A stretch of 64,000 nucleotides of DNA from Megascapheus bottae (Eukaryota; Chordata; Mammalia; Rodentia; Geomyidae), in NCBI GenBank assembly GCA_024803745.1, contig JANJXV010000006.1:46593001-46657000 (forward strand). Reading direction: 5' to 3'. This document shows positions 43,997 through 55,768 of this stretch, one piece after another. Below the pieces are notes generated by a model. The model was not told where the DNA came from, made no database searches, and saw only the letters and a list, made by a program, of their open reading frames with translations. The stretch's first letter is position 1, and each line of letters starts with the position of its first letter. Both the position numbers and the translations under genes were made by a program.

Positions 43997-44844
43997 CATC
44001 AGCATTCTTCAGTCCTTAAAGATATGTCTCTCCTTGGGAGAAATCCTGTATGTGATCAGGGCATTCCTGAATTCTGACGGATGGATTCCTCTTGGTCTGC
44101 TTGGTCCATACATCCATTTGTAGTGAATACTCACTGACATGTAGATTAATTATCATAACTGTTCTTGTTGTCAAAACCTATCCTGTAGGTCAGACCAGCT
44201 GTTGTACACATGGTCACTTATTCATTGTGTGATTGGACCAGTAACCTCATGACAACACCCTTTCTTCGTTGTCTAAGTTCTAAAACAATTCATGGATGAA
44301 TTAAAGATATAATAGATAGAGATAAACACATTAACTTTATTACTGATAAAGCTGATATCAGGGAATGTGGCTTAGGTATATGGGACAATAATGCGTTTTC
44401 TAATACTAAACCTTCAAAATAGATACTCAGTCTAGATTAGGTAGATTCACATATACTTCATGGGGGAAGGAACTGAATTAACTGGGAAAGAGATATAAAG
44501 GGAAGCTAGCTCTGGAAAGTTAAGCTAACAGGGCTCCTTCTACTTGATAGGAAACATCTGAAATGAGAAATCAGTGCCCCAACTACTTTAAGTAAAATGT
44601 ACAGATAAAGTACTCCTATAAAATGCTAAGAAACACGTACATCATTATAGCACATAGGTAATTTCTATACTCTTGTGTGGATTTAAGCAGGAAATGGATC
44701 CCAGACAACATCTGAGTGTTCTCAAGTGAAATTGGGAGGGTATTCTTGTGTCTAGCGACATTCTTGTGCAGATGCAGGTCTAGGCAAGCACCCAGTTTGC
44801 TTTCCAGTGGAGCTGCCTCCAGTAGCACCATCCAAATACATTAC
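43997..44844. other. Unassigned intron
   Basis: Nothing recognised. Confidence 0.4.
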
Positions 44845-44855
44845 AGAAGGAAATG

Positions 44856-44982
44856 AGAGGGAAGGAACGAGGGACAAAAACCTGAGAAGGGGTATCAATG
44901 ATTGAGAAATAATGCACCCACAACCTGACAAATGTAACTGTAACTCCTCTATACATTACCCCACAATAACATTTTTTAAAAA
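44856..44982 (+). mobile_element. 127-bp L1 3' end insertion
   Basis: Sense: 'agagggaaggaacgagggacaaaaacctgagaaggggtatcaatg' to 'cacaataacattttttaa'. Target duplication agaaggaaatg at 44845-44855 and 44983-44993. Confidence 0.88.
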
Positions 44983-44993
44983 AGAAGGAAATG

Positions 44994-45327
44994 TGAAAAA
45001 ACTGATTTACATTTCTATCACAAATATGTAGCTCAGCAAAGCTAGTTAATTGGAAGTAAAAACAAATTGAAAAATTAGAAAGAAAATTTGCATGTAAGAG
45101 TAATTTTCGCTATTAAAAACAAGGCTGAATATTGTGATAGTATATAGCTTGAGTTATTGAGTGAATGAATTTTGCTCAGGGCTTAAATTAAAATCCATTG
45201 AAAGTCATTGGTTGGTGATTGAAGAAGTCTTGTATTTTTGTTGGGTAAATTTTGATGACTATCAACAGGTAGTATAAAAACAAGTACAACAAAAGGCATT
45301 TAAATTACATTTTTTGTGAAATGTCTA
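44994..45327. other. Unassigned intron
   Basis: Nothing recognised. Confidence 0.4.
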
Positions 45328-45422
45328 CCCCGTATAATTCAGGGTAGTCTCAAAGTTGCCATTTTCCTACTTCAGACTGCTCATTGCTAAGATTACAAAT
45401 TTGTGACACTATACCCAGTTTT
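45328..45422 (-). mobile_element. B1 SINE, diverged
   Basis: Antisense: 'agggtagtctcaaagttgccattttcctacttcag...gctaagattacaaatttgtgacactatacccag'. Confidence 0.6.
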
Positions 45423-45784
45423 TAAGCCACTTTTTACTAAACCTGGTTGCCTAGGCTAACCCAAAGCTCTCTTTTCCACCAAATAGGCCAACACTAACTA
45501 ACAGGTCTAGTTAGCCAGTTACTCTCTAATAATTGCCCTTATTATTATTACCTTTTTCTTTCTTTCTTCTTCTTCTTTTTTTTTTTTTTTTACAAAAGGT
45601 CAGTTGTGATGTCCTTGAACTGTTTTACACTAGTTGTACTTGTAATTGTGGCAACATGATTTAATTAAGTATTACTTGAACTGATGACATGTGCACACAA
45701 AGCTGAAAAAGTAGTTACTCTGAAAATAAAATTAGATGTTTGGAAGAGTAAAAACCCTCCAAACCCCCAAACCCTCCAACCAAC

Positions 45785-45945
45785 CAAACTAAATTGAAGG
45801 AGTGGGTGGAGTTGGGTGAGATGGGAGAGAATTATGGAAGGAACGACATGAACCAAGGTGCACTGTATTCATAAATTGACATGTTGTATTGAAAACTCTT
45901 TGTACCATACTTTGTGCAACTACTTAAAGATAATAAGTTAAAGAA
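45785..45945 (+). mobile_element. L1 3'UTR fragment
   Basis: Sense: 'gagtgggtggagttgggtgagatgggagag...gtgcactgtattcataaattgacatg...tactttgtgcaactacttaaagataataag'. Confidence 0.65.
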
Positions 45946-47040
45946 AAACCAAATGGTGTAGTGGCTGCTCACAGAGGTTCGTAGCCTTGTAGAGGAATAC
46001 AGGATAGCAAATGTCATAGAAGGTTTACATAAGGCTCCAGAGGTTCAGATGAACAGAATCCCTGAGCTTGAGAAGTGACAGTTACCTGGAAAAGTTGATG
46101 TATAAACTGGTCTCTAGAGGCAGAAATGGTAAGATGTGCAGAGATAAATCCTTCTAAGTGGAGAGTAAGGTGTAAACATAGGCTTGCAGGAGTAGGGCTT
46201 GCATTTGGCTCAGTCATAGTTTATGAAAGGGAACATTACTGGGTATCAAGTAGCATAGGCCTTAATTACCAGCATTTTGAAATATCTGGCCATTGTGAAA
46301 ATAAGACACTTATTCTTTTCATCCACAATGAGCCTGAAATGGTTTCCAGTCTAAGAGTTTTCTAGTATGGCATAATAATCCTATCTAATAATTTCTTTGT
46401 TAATGTTTCCATAGATGTTTTCCCCCCTCCTTAATAGCTTATAAACTTGTTTTTGTAAGTTTAGCTAGTTTATCAATGCATATATTTTTTTCTGTTAAGA
46501 ACGTAGATATGTGCTTGATTCTTGGTGAAATATAAGTTGTGGAATTACTGGTTCTATTAAGAATATTTGATTTTCAAAGATTCATATAAAACACTAACAG
46601 TTTATATCATTAGTTTATAAGCTTGTTATGCTTCAAAGTGTAATTTTCAAGACTTAGAAGCAGGATTATATGGGACTTTCTCATTGTTATGTTATAAAAA
46701 TAGATATTTATTTCATTTCAAAAGATTTAATTGAGAAAAAAAGTGTTCATTGCCTTCTTTTGTTTGAACTGTGGTTACTTGAAAGTAGAATTAGGCATCA
46801 TGCAAATCTAATGTAGTGTTCATAATTATACGTAATACTCACTGTTATTATGTTCTTCATAATTATATGTAAAGAACTTTAATGTTATTTTAACTATTGA
46901 TCAGAGAAACTGCCAGTTCCTAGAATATAAATTTTGATCCCTAAAAAAGACAAAATAGAATAGTTACATTATTTGTTACAAATTTTAACACTCAGATAAA
47001 AATATTTTGAGGATCCATTCCACTTCTACAAAAGTATGAG
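45946..47040. other. Unassigned intron, about 1.1 kb
   Basis: AT-rich; nothing recognised. Confidence 0.4.
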
Positions 47041-47042
47041 GT

Positions 47043-47095
47043 CTTTCTTTCTTTCTTCCTTCCTTCCTTCCTTCCTATCTTTTTCTTTCTTTCCT

Positions 47096-47150
<55 letters not shown>

Positions 47151-47226
47151 CTCTTTCCTTCTCTCTTTCCATCTCTTTTTCCTTCTCTCTTTCTTTCTTT
47201 CTTTCTTTCTTCTTTCTTTCCTTTTT
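47043..47226. repeat. (CTTT)n/(CCTT)n compound microsatellite
   Basis: About 180 bases. A pure CTTT core of roughly 13 units lies between impure flanks, joined to an antisense SINE. Confidence 0.97.
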
Positions 47227-47227
47227 T

Positions 47228-47454
47228 TGTGGGTCATGGAGCTTGAACTCTGAGCCTGGGCATTGTTCTTGAGCTCTTCAGCTCAAGGCTACCACCCTAC
47301 CCTTGAGCTAAGCCCCACTTCCCATTTTCTAGAGGTTAATTGGAGGTAAGAGTCTCAAGTTCTTTTGTACCCTGGCTGGCTTTGAATCTTGATCCTCAGA
47401 TATCAGCCTCTTGAGTAGCTATGATTACAGGCGTGAGCCACTCTGCCTGGCTGG
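47228..47454 (-). mobile_element. B1-Geo composite SINE
   Basis: Antisense, full length: 'tgtgggtcatggagcttgaactctgagcctggg' to 'ggattacaggcgtgagccactctgcctggc' with small changes. Confidence 0.92.
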
Positions 47455-47476
47455 TTTTTGTTTCTTAAACAAAGAA

Positions 47477-47543
47477 ATGTACTCACTACATATGTAACTG
47501 TAACCACTCTACATCACCTTGGCAATTAAATTAAATTTTCAAA
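47477..47543 (+). mobile_element. Short L1 3' end
   Basis: Sense: 'gtactcactacatatgtaactgtaaccactctacatcacc' plus A-rich tail, the common terminal block of the L1 3'UTRs here. Confidence 0.65.
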
Positions 47544-47649
47544 AAAGAAACAAATATGAGTATCAGTCCAGAAGAAGCATATTTATTGTGAAATGAAGGC
47601 AATTGTTAGTTGATAGCACCACTGTTTTTTGTTTGTTTGTTTGTTTGTT

Positions 47650-47835
47650 TTTTTGCCAGTCCTGGGGACTCAGGGCTTGAGCACTGGCCTTGGGCTTCCT
47701 CTAGGATAGAGCTTTACCACTTGAGGCACAGCACCGCTTCCAGCTTTTTCTACACATGTGGTACAGAGGAATTGAACCCAGGTCTTTGTGCATGCTAGGC
47801 AAGCACTCTACCACTAGGCCAAACTCCAGGCCTGG
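47650..47835 (-). mobile_element. IDL-Geo SINE
   Basis: Antisense, with a (TTTG)n tail just upstream. The first Geo bases are shortened ('cagtcctggggactcaggg'). Confidence 0.9.
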
Positions 47836-47885
47836 TAGTTCCACTTTGATAGTCATTGTCCTTCTTTCAGAATTTACATCTGGCA

Positions 47886-47986
47886 GGCTGGAGGTGTGAT
47901 AGTGCTCAAGTGATAGAGCTCCAAGATGAGCAAGCAAGCTACCGAAGTGTGAGGCACTGAATTCAAGCCCCAGTACAGTGGGAAGC
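47886..47986 (+). mobile_element. ID-like monomer
   Basis: Sense: 'ggctggaggtgtgatagtgctcaagtgatagagctcc...ggcactgaattcaagccccagtac'. Confidence 0.65.
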
Positions 47987-48001
47987 TGGGGTGGGAGGCA
48001 A

Positions 48002-48045
48002 GAGGGGAGAGGGGGGGGGAGGGAGGGAGGGAGGGAGGGAGGGGG
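48002..48045. repeat. (GGGA)n microsatellite
   Basis: G9 run followed by GGGA units; purine-only on the + strand. Confidence 0.95.
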
Positions 48046-48047
48046 AA

Positions 48048-48222
48048 GCCAGGCAGTGATGGTCATATCTGCAATCCTAGCTGCTTAGGATGCTGAGACC
48101 TGAAGGATCACAGTTTAAAGCCTTACTGGCAGAAGTCTGTGAGGCCCCCATCTTTAATTAACTAGCAAAAAGCTACACTGAAGGCTTGGCTCAGCTGGTA
48201 GAGTGCTGCTGTGATCAAGAGT
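48048..48222 (+). mobile_element. B1-Geo SINE, diverged
   Basis: Sense: 'gccaggcagtgatggtcatatctgcaatcctagctgct' to 'ggcttggctcagctggtagagtgctgc'. Confidence 0.75.
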
Positions 48223-48707
48223 TTAGTATACATGCTTGAACATAGGGCACACATCCATGCACATCCATGCACAATGACTAATGCTTATTTGGGACATAGC
48301 TACACTCTTATGGAATGGCAAGGGTTTCTGTAGAAGAATTATGTTTATGTAATGCTGAACTTATTTATAGGAATGCAGGCATGGAAATATAGGGCAGAAC
48401 TTGTCAGATATTCAGAAAGAACAGAATAGGAGTTCTACAACCGAAAAAATGCAACAAAAATGGCATAGAAAGCACATTAGACAGAGTTAGACACAGAATT
48501 AGCACACTTGATGACATACTGGAAAAAACACAAAAATACAAAAGAAAAGGAAATAACATTGGAAGAAATAACCAAATAAAGTACAGATAGGACATAATAA
48601 GATGTTATAACTTTCAAGAATCCTAGAAAACTTGAATCTTAGAAAGTAAAAGATACCATGAGGCAGAAACAATATACTGAGAGAATAGCTGAGAATAAAA
48701 ATGAGGG
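48223..48707. other. Unassigned intron
   Basis: Purine-rich on the + strand; nothing recognised. Confidence 0.4.
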
Positions 48708-49030
48708 CAAGGTATGGCTATGATGGCTCATACTGATAGTTCTATGATAGCTCTAGGTACTTAGGAGGCATAGATTAGTAGCACCACAGTTTAAAGCTAA
48801 TTTAGACAAAAAAAAGTCTGCAAGATTCCATTTCAATCAAGAAAAAGCTAGAAATGGTAGTGTGTCTGTGATCTCAGCAATGTAGGAAGGATAAATAGGC
48901 AGGTCGTAGTGCAAGCCAGCCTGGGCACAAATATAAGACCTTATTTTTTTTTAACACTTGGTTCAAGTGTTAGAGTACCTATATAGAAAGCATAGAGATT
49001 TGAGTTCAAATCTAGTACCACCAAAAAATG
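48708..49030 (+). mobile_element. Cluster of old B1 and ID pieces
   Basis: Sense B1-like (48708-48845), a second B1-like piece (about 48850-48945, 'gcaagccagcctgggcac'), then an ID-like monomer (48953-49030, 'ggttcaagtgttagagtacc'). Confidence 0.55.
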
Positions 49031-49189
49031 ATGAAAGGTATTTATCTATAGACTCAAAAAAAAATCAGTCTCCAAGAAATACGGTACTTAAGAACACCAG
49101 AACAACTTTTGAAAACTAAAACTACAACCACCTCTTCCAAATAGTGGGGAATTGGTAGGGGAAATGTTTAGCTTATCATAAAGAAAGTA

Positions 49190-49331
49190 ACAGTTACATT
49201 GTCAGCTGGTTTATCAGCAGAGATAATGGAAGCCAGGAGAGAATGGCAAGTGTCTTCAGCCTTGAAGTACTGAGAATCTAGAATTCTATGTGGTAAAAAA
49301 TATTCTTTGAGGAGGGTATTAAAAACTTTTC
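49190..49331 (+). mobile_element. Old L1 fragment, left part
   Basis: 'tcagcagagataatggaagccaggagagaatggcaagtgtcttcagccttgaagtactgag...tagaattctatg' resembles an ancient L1 internal region. It resumes after the SINE at about 49515. Confidence 0.55.
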
Positions 49332-49514
49332 AGGGGCTGGAAATGTGGCCTAGTGGTAGAGGGCTTGTCTAGCATGCATGAAGTCCTAGGGCCAGTTCCT
49401 CAGTATTACATACACAGAAAAAGCTGGAAGTGGTAGAGCTCTAGCCTTGAGAAAGACCGTGGACAATGCTCAGGCCCCAAGTTCAAGCCTGGCAAAAAAT
49501 AAAATAAAATAAAA
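49332..49514 (+). mobile_element. IDL-Geo SINE with (AAAAT)n tail
   Basis: Sense, inserted into the old L1. The tail is about five AAAAT units. 'taaaaactttt' occurs at both ends as the target duplication. Confidence 0.92.
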
Positions 49515-49660
49515 TAAAATAAAAAACTTTTAATGGGAAAGGCAGTAAGAATTTACCAGAGGAAACACTCAAGGAGTTCTTCAAAGGGAGTAAATTAATT
49601 CTAGACAGTCAGAGGAACAGGAAGAAATGAATGAAGCAAGATTCAAAGTTCAATCTTTAG
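49515..49660 (+). mobile_element. Old L1 fragment, right part
   Basis: 'tttaccagaggaaacactcaaggagttcttcaaagggag' continues the ancient L1-like pattern. Confidence 0.5.
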
Positions 49661-49709
49661 GTGGAATCTAAATAAATATTGACAGTTTAAAACAAAAAAT
49701 AGTCTTATA

Positions 49710-49897
49710 AAACTTAAAACATATTTGAAATAGGAAAGGGAAGGAGGGAAAACAAGATGATTGGGAGGGGGTGGGGGAGGAAAATGGGGACAAAAACATG
49801 AGAAGGGGTATCAATGTGTGAGAAGTAATGCACCTATTATCTGGCGAATGTAACTGTAACCCCTCTGTACATTTCAATAAAAATAAAAACAATTAAA
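49710..49897 (+). mobile_element. L1 3' end
   Basis: Sense: 'tatttgaaataggaaagggaaggaggg...aaaatggggacaaaaacatgagaaggggtatcaatgtgtgagaag...' to AATAAA and A-rich tail. It looks young. Confidence 0.85.
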
Positions 49898-50407
49898 AAC
49901 ATTTGTAGATTTAAAATATCTAATTACAATTACATCTATGCTGAAATTAAATTGACCCAGGATGTGATAAAAATATCAGTTTATGTTAGACATGAGTAAG
50001 TCAGAGATGCATACTAAAATAACAGTAAAATAGAATATGATTGGGAAGCTAATGGAAAAGTAAGTATCTTGCAATCCAATGATTTTAAAGAAAATTTAGG
50101 TGACCTAAGGAAAGTTTTTTTCTTTATAAAAATATAACCTCTCACAAAAATTCAGTCATTTAACTATTAAATAAAGTATTAAAATCCTTTCCATGAAGAA
50201 GATATCAGGTCCAAGAAATTTAAGAAATTCTGCCAAATTGGTAAAGTAGAAAAAAATACAATCTGCAACCAACACTTGCAGAGTATGTAAAGAAAGAAAT
50301 AATCCTCAATTTTGCTGGGGGTGGGACGGGAGAGGGTTTGACTTCAAACTAACAATATTCCTACCTCTGCTTACTGAGTTCTGGGACTGCAGGCATCCAA
50401 CTTGCTT
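49898..50407. other. Unassigned intron
   Basis: AT-rich, with a possible antisense B1 fragment at 50330-50395 ('cctacctctgcttactgagttctgggactgcaggc'). Confidence 0.4.
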
Positions 50408-50425
50408 TAAGAAGCAGCTAATCTT

Positions 50426-52016
50426 TTTTTTTTATTATTGTGATTAATAGAAGGGCTACATTCCATTCACCAGATAGAAGGTGCATAACTTCACATTGAT
50501 ACCCTTTCTTATGACAAGGTCCCCATTTTCCTCCCACCCTCCACCCATTTATCTTAATTTCCCCCTTCCCTTCTCTTAATTTCCCCCTTCCCTATCCAAT
50601 TTCAAATAACCAATTAAGCACATGTAAAATATATCAGATAACAAGGTGAAATATTGTAACAATATGAGATAACCAACGGATGGCAAAAGAGATGAGAGAT
50701 AACATAGTACATTAAGGACAACAGTCACTCATTATATGGCTTTTGTTTCCTTCTCCTGGAGGTCCTTACATTTAGTGTCATACTATTTGGCCTAATGTTT
50801 CTAGATTTTGTTCTATTCTAAATCTCTGCTAGGAGAGCCCAAGGTTTCTACTGATTATGACAAATGAGGGACTCTTGGGCCTATGTTCCTTTGAGTCTGG
50901 CTTTCTTCACTTAATATGATTTTTTTCTAAGTTTTTCCATTTCCTTACAAATGGGGCGATGTTGTCCTTTCTGACAGCAGCATAGAATTCCATCTTGTTG
51001 ATCCACTCATCAACTGAGGGACATCTGAGTTGATTCCATATCTTTGCTATGGTAAATAGGGCTGCAATAAACATTGTTGTGGTAGTGGATTTAGTATGCC
51101 CTTGTTTCTGGATGGTTGGGAAAATGTCAAGTAGTGGAATTGCTGGGTCATAGGGGAGTTCTATGTTTAGTCTTTTGAGGAATTGCCATACTGCTTTCCA
51201 GAGTGGTTGAACGAGTTTGCACTCCCACCAACAGTGTAGTAGTGATCCCTCCTAGCCACATCCCCTCCAGCATCTGTTGTTATTAGTTTTCTTGATCCTG
51301 GCCATTCTAACTGGAATGAGGTGGAATCTTAGAGCTGTTTTGATTTGCATTTGTTTTATGACCAGAGATGTCGAGCATTTCTTCATGTGTCTATAGGGCA
51401 TTTTTATTTCTTCTTCAGAGAAGACTCTCTTTAAGTCTTTGGCCCATCTTTTAATGGGATGGTTGTTACTTTGGAGATTAGTTTTGGAGTGATTCAATTT
51501 TTTGAGCTATTGATATATTTTAGATATGAGGACTTTGTTGTATGGTTGGTGAAGATCTTCTCCCATTCTGTAGGCTTCCTAATTAATTTACTAGCTACGT
51601 CCTTTGCCATACAGAAACTCTGCAATTTAATGCAGTCCCACTTATCCAGCCTTTCTCTGATTTGTTGTGTTTCTTAGTCCTTATTGAGAAAGTTTCGACC
51701 TGTGCCAAGGAGGCCTAGTGTATCTCCTATTCCTTCTTGTAAAGTTTTCAGTGTGTTGGCTTTTACCTCGAGGTCTTTGATCCATTTGGAGTTAATTCTA
51801 GTGCAGGGTGACAAAGAAGGATCCAAGTTTAGTTTTCTGCAGGTGTTTAACCAGTTCTGCCAGCACCACTTGTTGAAGAGGCTATCTTTCTTCCATTCTA
51901 TTTTTTTTTGGCTCCCTTATCAAAGATTAGGTGGCCATAGGTCTGTGGTTTAATATCTGGGTCCTCAGTTCTATTCCATTGGTCTTCAGGCCTGTTCTTG
52001 TGCCAGTACCAAGATG
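50426..52016 (-). mobile_element. 5'-truncated L1 (1.6 kb) with 18-bp TSD
   Basis: The longest L1 here. Antisense, from poly-T (about 50424-50437) through the 3'UTR to ORF2 C-terminal sequence. At its truncated 5' end the minus strand reads the WYWHKN(R)PEDQWNR region typical of L1 ORF2. The frame is broken, for example at the A9 run complementing 51900-51908, so no active protein is encoded. Perfect target duplication taagaagcagctaatctt at 50408-50425 and 52017-52034. Confidence 0.95.
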
Positions 52017-52049
52017 TAAGAAGCAGCTAATCTTAAAAAACAAAAAACA

Positions 52050-52270
52050 ATCGCTTGGAATTTAGCCTAGTGGTAGAGTGCTTGCCTAGCGAACACAGGA
52101 AATCGGGTTCGATTCCTCTATACCACATACATAGAAAAAAGCCCAAAATTGTGCTGTGGCTCAAGTGGCATAGCTCTAGCCTTGAGAAAGCCCAAGGACA
52201 ATCTCAGGCCCTAAATTCAAGACTCAGGACTGGCAAAAAAACCCAAACCAAAACAACAACAAAAACAAAC
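52050..52270 (+). mobile_element. IDL-Geo SINE
   Basis: Sense, starting 15 bases after the L1 target duplication. Intact B box GGTTCGATTCC; tail AAC/CAA-rich. Confidence 0.92.
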
Positions 52271-53456
52271 TGTAATGTAATATTGATATAAAAAAATCTG
52301 ACAAGCATGCTATAAACAAGGAGGTTACAGTTCAATATTACTCATGATGATGAGAACATAATTTCCAAATGTGTTAGAGCTAAATCTATCATTACATGTG
52401 AAAAGTATAATACCATCACTGTCATGTTGAATTCAGTTCAGGCGTTTAAACTTATTTGGACGTCTGCCTATCAATCACTATAATTCACCACACTTTTAAA
52501 ATAAAGGGGGAACTATGATGATCTCCACAGTTATAGCTGATCAATTTTAACCTTGATTCTAAGCTATCCTCCAACGGAGCCCTGGCTGTTATGTGTGGTA
52601 CCAGATCTATCCTTTCATTGAGCTTAGTCAGACCTGTTGAACTTTTTGCCCTGCTCAGCTACAGGTGGGTGGGGAGGTTCTCACTTCACTTCCTTACAGA
52701 AATTTGCATGGGAAGCTAAGTGATAAGAAAGTTGCTGTGATAGTCTTCAATCAGAAAGGAACGAAGCCTTTTTGGCAAACTCATATTTCTTCTACAAACG
52801 GACTCAAGAATCTTTCCTCTCTGAGGTCTCTTCCCATTGGTTCTTGTCTGTCTTCTGTAATAGTATTGAAATGCTTATGTTTAAACTTCTCAAAAGGAGG
52901 CTCTGCATCTGTACTTGAATTCTTACTGTATAACCTTAACAAAAGCTTATTGAGACAGGTAAAGCAGGTGACTGATCAAGTGGATCACGGCAGCCGGCTC
53001 CACCTTCATTGACTGCCACTTGGATACACTGCTCAGCACTCTTGAACTCATTCTAGCTAGTAATGAAAACGTCTCTGGTTGGGTACACTGAATTTACAAT
53101 CAATGATGAACTCTAAATTGAATTTGTAATTGCTTTTATAAAGCACAGGCATAGTCACAGGCATTCTAAACACTGCCTTCCCAGATGATATCATTTTTAA
53201 TTTCATCCCATTTCTGTGAAATGACAAGAAATTGAAGGCGTAGTATGAGTTAAAAATTCTGAGAAATTAATTAGGTATGTAAAAGAGCCTGAGAGAGCAC
53301 TTCAAAATAAGATGTAGTCCAGTCCCAGGATTAATTTCTAATTAAGTTCAGTGCCAACACAAATAAGGAAGCTCAGTGTTGCCAGGAAAACTGAGAAACA
53401 AGTTATTCCTGCTTCCATCCCTTACACTCAGAACATGTGTAGAAAATGTTACAAGC
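52271..53456. other. Unassigned intron, about 1.2 kb
   Basis: No recognisable repeat. A 115-codon + strand ORF (52665-53012) lacks any family resemblance and was not called. Confidence 0.4.
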
Positions 53457-53682
53457 ACCCACGTGCCAGTGGTTCACACCTGTAAGCCTAGTTATTCAGG
53501 AGGCTGAGATCTGAGGAGCATGATTTAAATTCAGCTGGGCAGGAAAGTCTATGAGTCTTATATCCAATTAATCACAAAAAGAAAATAAGACTGTGGCTTA
53601 AGTATTAGAGAGCTAGCCTTGAGCCCGAAGGAACCTAGGGACAGTGCCAGGCCCAGAGTTCAAATCCCAGGACTGGCAAAAG
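53457..53682 (+). mobile_element. B1-Geo composite SINE
   Basis: Sense: 'ccagtggttcacacctgtaagcctagttattcaggaggc' to 'gttcaaatcccaggactggcaaaag'. The 3' end is IDL-Geo-like ('aggactggc') rather than 'catgaccca'. Confidence 0.85.
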
Positions 53683-53813
53683 AAGGAGGAGGAAGAGGGG
53701 AAGAAGGGGAAGGAGGAGGAGAAGGAGGAGGAGGAACAGGAAGAGGAAGAGCAGGAGGAGGAGCAGCAGCAGCAGCAGCAGGAGGAGGAGGAAGAGGAAG
53801 AAGAAGAAGAAAA
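53683..53813 (+). repeat. Purine triplet tract with (CAG)n core
   Basis: About 130 bases of GGA/GAA/AGG triplets, with five CAG units at about 53764-53780. It grows out of the A-rich tail of the preceding SINE. It gives spurious Glu-rich (+) and Ser/Leu-rich (-) ORFs. Confidence 0.95.
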
Positions 53814-53814
53814 T

Positions 53815-54269
53815 GCTGTAAGTTGTAGTAGTAGTTGTAAGTTGTAGTGAGTAGGTAAGGCAGCTGCGAATACAGCTAGTGGCCCGGGCTGTGGGTGCAA
53901 CAGGCTCCACCTGGCTGTGCTGGGAATTAGAAGATCAAGATATCAGCACATCCTACGCCTTTTGTGTCAGAGTGCTGGGGGAATACTGACCTTTAGCAAA
54001 AGGGTTTTGAACATACCCGTATTTTAAGGTCATAGTCCTTAGCCAAAACCAATATATCAGGATAGAGTCATACTGAGCAGGAAAGGTATATGCTAGAATT
54101 TGGAACTAGGATTGTGTAGGCCAGTGACTTTTCAACTGAGTACCTATTGAGTCACTTGGAAACTTAAAAGGTGACAACACAGCAATGGCCAAACTGTACC
54201 CTAGTGCATTAAAGTCAAAGTCACTGGGTAGAAAGACCTGGGAGGGATACTATCAATATTTTATTTATT
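53815..54269. other. Unassigned intron
   Basis: Nothing recognised. Confidence 0.4.
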
Positions 54270-54534
54270 ATTAAAAAAATTTTTGTGGGTCATGGGGCCT
54301 GAACTCTGGGCTGTACCCCTGAGCTCTTTAGTTCAACATTACCACCTTACCCCTGGGCCTGGGCCTTGTCCCTGAGCTCTTCAGCTCAAGGCTACCACCC
54401 TACCCTTGAGCCAAGCCCCATTTCCCATTTTCTAGAGGTTAATTGTTTTGTGCCCGGGTTGGCTTTTAACCTTGATCCTCAGATCTCAGCCTCTTGAGTA
54501 GCTAGGATTACAGGCATGAGCCACCCTGACTGGC
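54270..54534 (-). mobile_element. B1-Geo SINE with internal duplication
   Basis: Antisense. 'cctgagctctt(c/t)ag(c/t)tcaa...accacc(t/c)taccc' occurs twice (about 54319-54352 and 54372-54404). Target duplication 'tcaatatttta' on both sides. Confidence 0.9.
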
Positions 54535-54663
54535 TCAATATTTTAATAATATTTGTCCATAGGTGTTTTAAAAACATTTCTGAGTTAACCATTGATAAAA
54601 GCAGGGCCTGATGATTTACTTTTGAAAGGAGAGGGATTCATAAGGGAGGTAAATTCTTTGCAC

Positions 54664-54865
54664 TTTTTTTTTTGGTCATTGTATTAGGTAAGCAGACTAC
54701 CACTTGAACCATGTCTCCAGCACTTTTTTTTATTAAAGAATTTATTAACATTGAACCAGCACTTTTTTGTACTGTCTATTTTTTGAGACAAGGTCTCAAT
54801 TCTTGCCCCAGTGTGTGCTAAGACTGTGAACTGTCCATTGTAGGCATGCGCCACTATCTCTAGCT
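54664..54865 (-). mobile_element. B1-ID composite SINE, degenerate
   Basis: Antisense ID piece ('aggtaagcagactaccacttgaaccatgtctccagc') then antisense B1 ('ttttgagacaaggtctcaattc...gtaggcatgcgccactatctct'). Confidence 0.65.
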
Positions 54866-54985
54866 TCTTCCACTGAGATGAAGGCTCACAGACTTTTCTC
54901 TTGCAAAGCTGGCCCAGAAACCACTCAGGAATGTAGAATGCAGCTAGGATAACAGGCATAAACCACAGGTGCCAGGCATTGTGTC
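54866..54985 (-). mobile_element. B1-Geo fragment (B1 end)
   Basis: Antisense: 'gaaggctcacagacttttctcttgcaaagctggcccagaaacc...gctaggataacaggcataaacc'. Confidence 0.55.
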
Positions 54986-55768
54986 TGTGTGTTTGGTTTC
55001 AAACTCATTAATGTTTACATTATTGGTTTTAATGTGGAGAGTTCCTTGTTTCTATTAATGTAGGAAAATACATGCAAATCACTAGTTGAACTTAGTTTTT
55101 GGTAGTTGTACCCAGCCATATTCCTAAGAGAAAAAAAAAAAAACCATTGGACTTTCAATCTCCAGATTAATGTCTATGAGGCAGTGGCCAACATGGCTGC
55201 CTAATTGGCCAGGAAATTCCAATGTAAGTTTTAAAATATTCTTGAAGGGTAGATAGAATTTAGATATGCTTGAAAAGTATTGTCTCGTGGGAATGGTAAA
55301 CATTCTAGATGAAGAAATAGAAAAAAGAAGGTTAAATCCAGAGAAGAAGCTTCAGAATCCTGAAATCTTGAGAGATAGACCCAAGAGCAGGTGAACAGTC
55401 AGCTAAAGCCTGCATTCTATAGGAGACATTTAAGGAGTACCAGCTGTACGTTAAGCACTTTTTTTTAGCACTATAGGTATACTACAGAATCCTTATAATC
55501 ACCCCATGTAGTACATTCCATTATTATCCATATTTGCTGATGATCAAAATGATGCACAGCAAGCTGGCATTTTCTGTCATCTGCCTTTTGCTCAATGACA
55601 TAACTCATAGTTTCTATGATCTATTTACTGGATAGTTAATTATACACACTTAGCAATAGGGGATATATGCTGAGAAATGTATCATTTGGTGATTTCATTG
55701 TTATGTGAATATCAGTGTTAAACAAACCTGGATAGTAGGATCAATCACTGTATGTGATGGTCTGAACT
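54986..55768. other. Unassigned intron
   Basis: Nothing recognised. Confidence 0.4.

Noticed and set aside
52665..53012. 115-codon + strand ORF as a gene
   Set aside because: No family resemblance, no promoter or splice context, and intronic. Its length is unremarkable for a 64-kb window.
53613..53910. Poly-Glu, poly-Ser/Cys and poly-Leu ORFs
   Set aside because: All derive from the triplet microsatellite at 53683-53813 in different frames.
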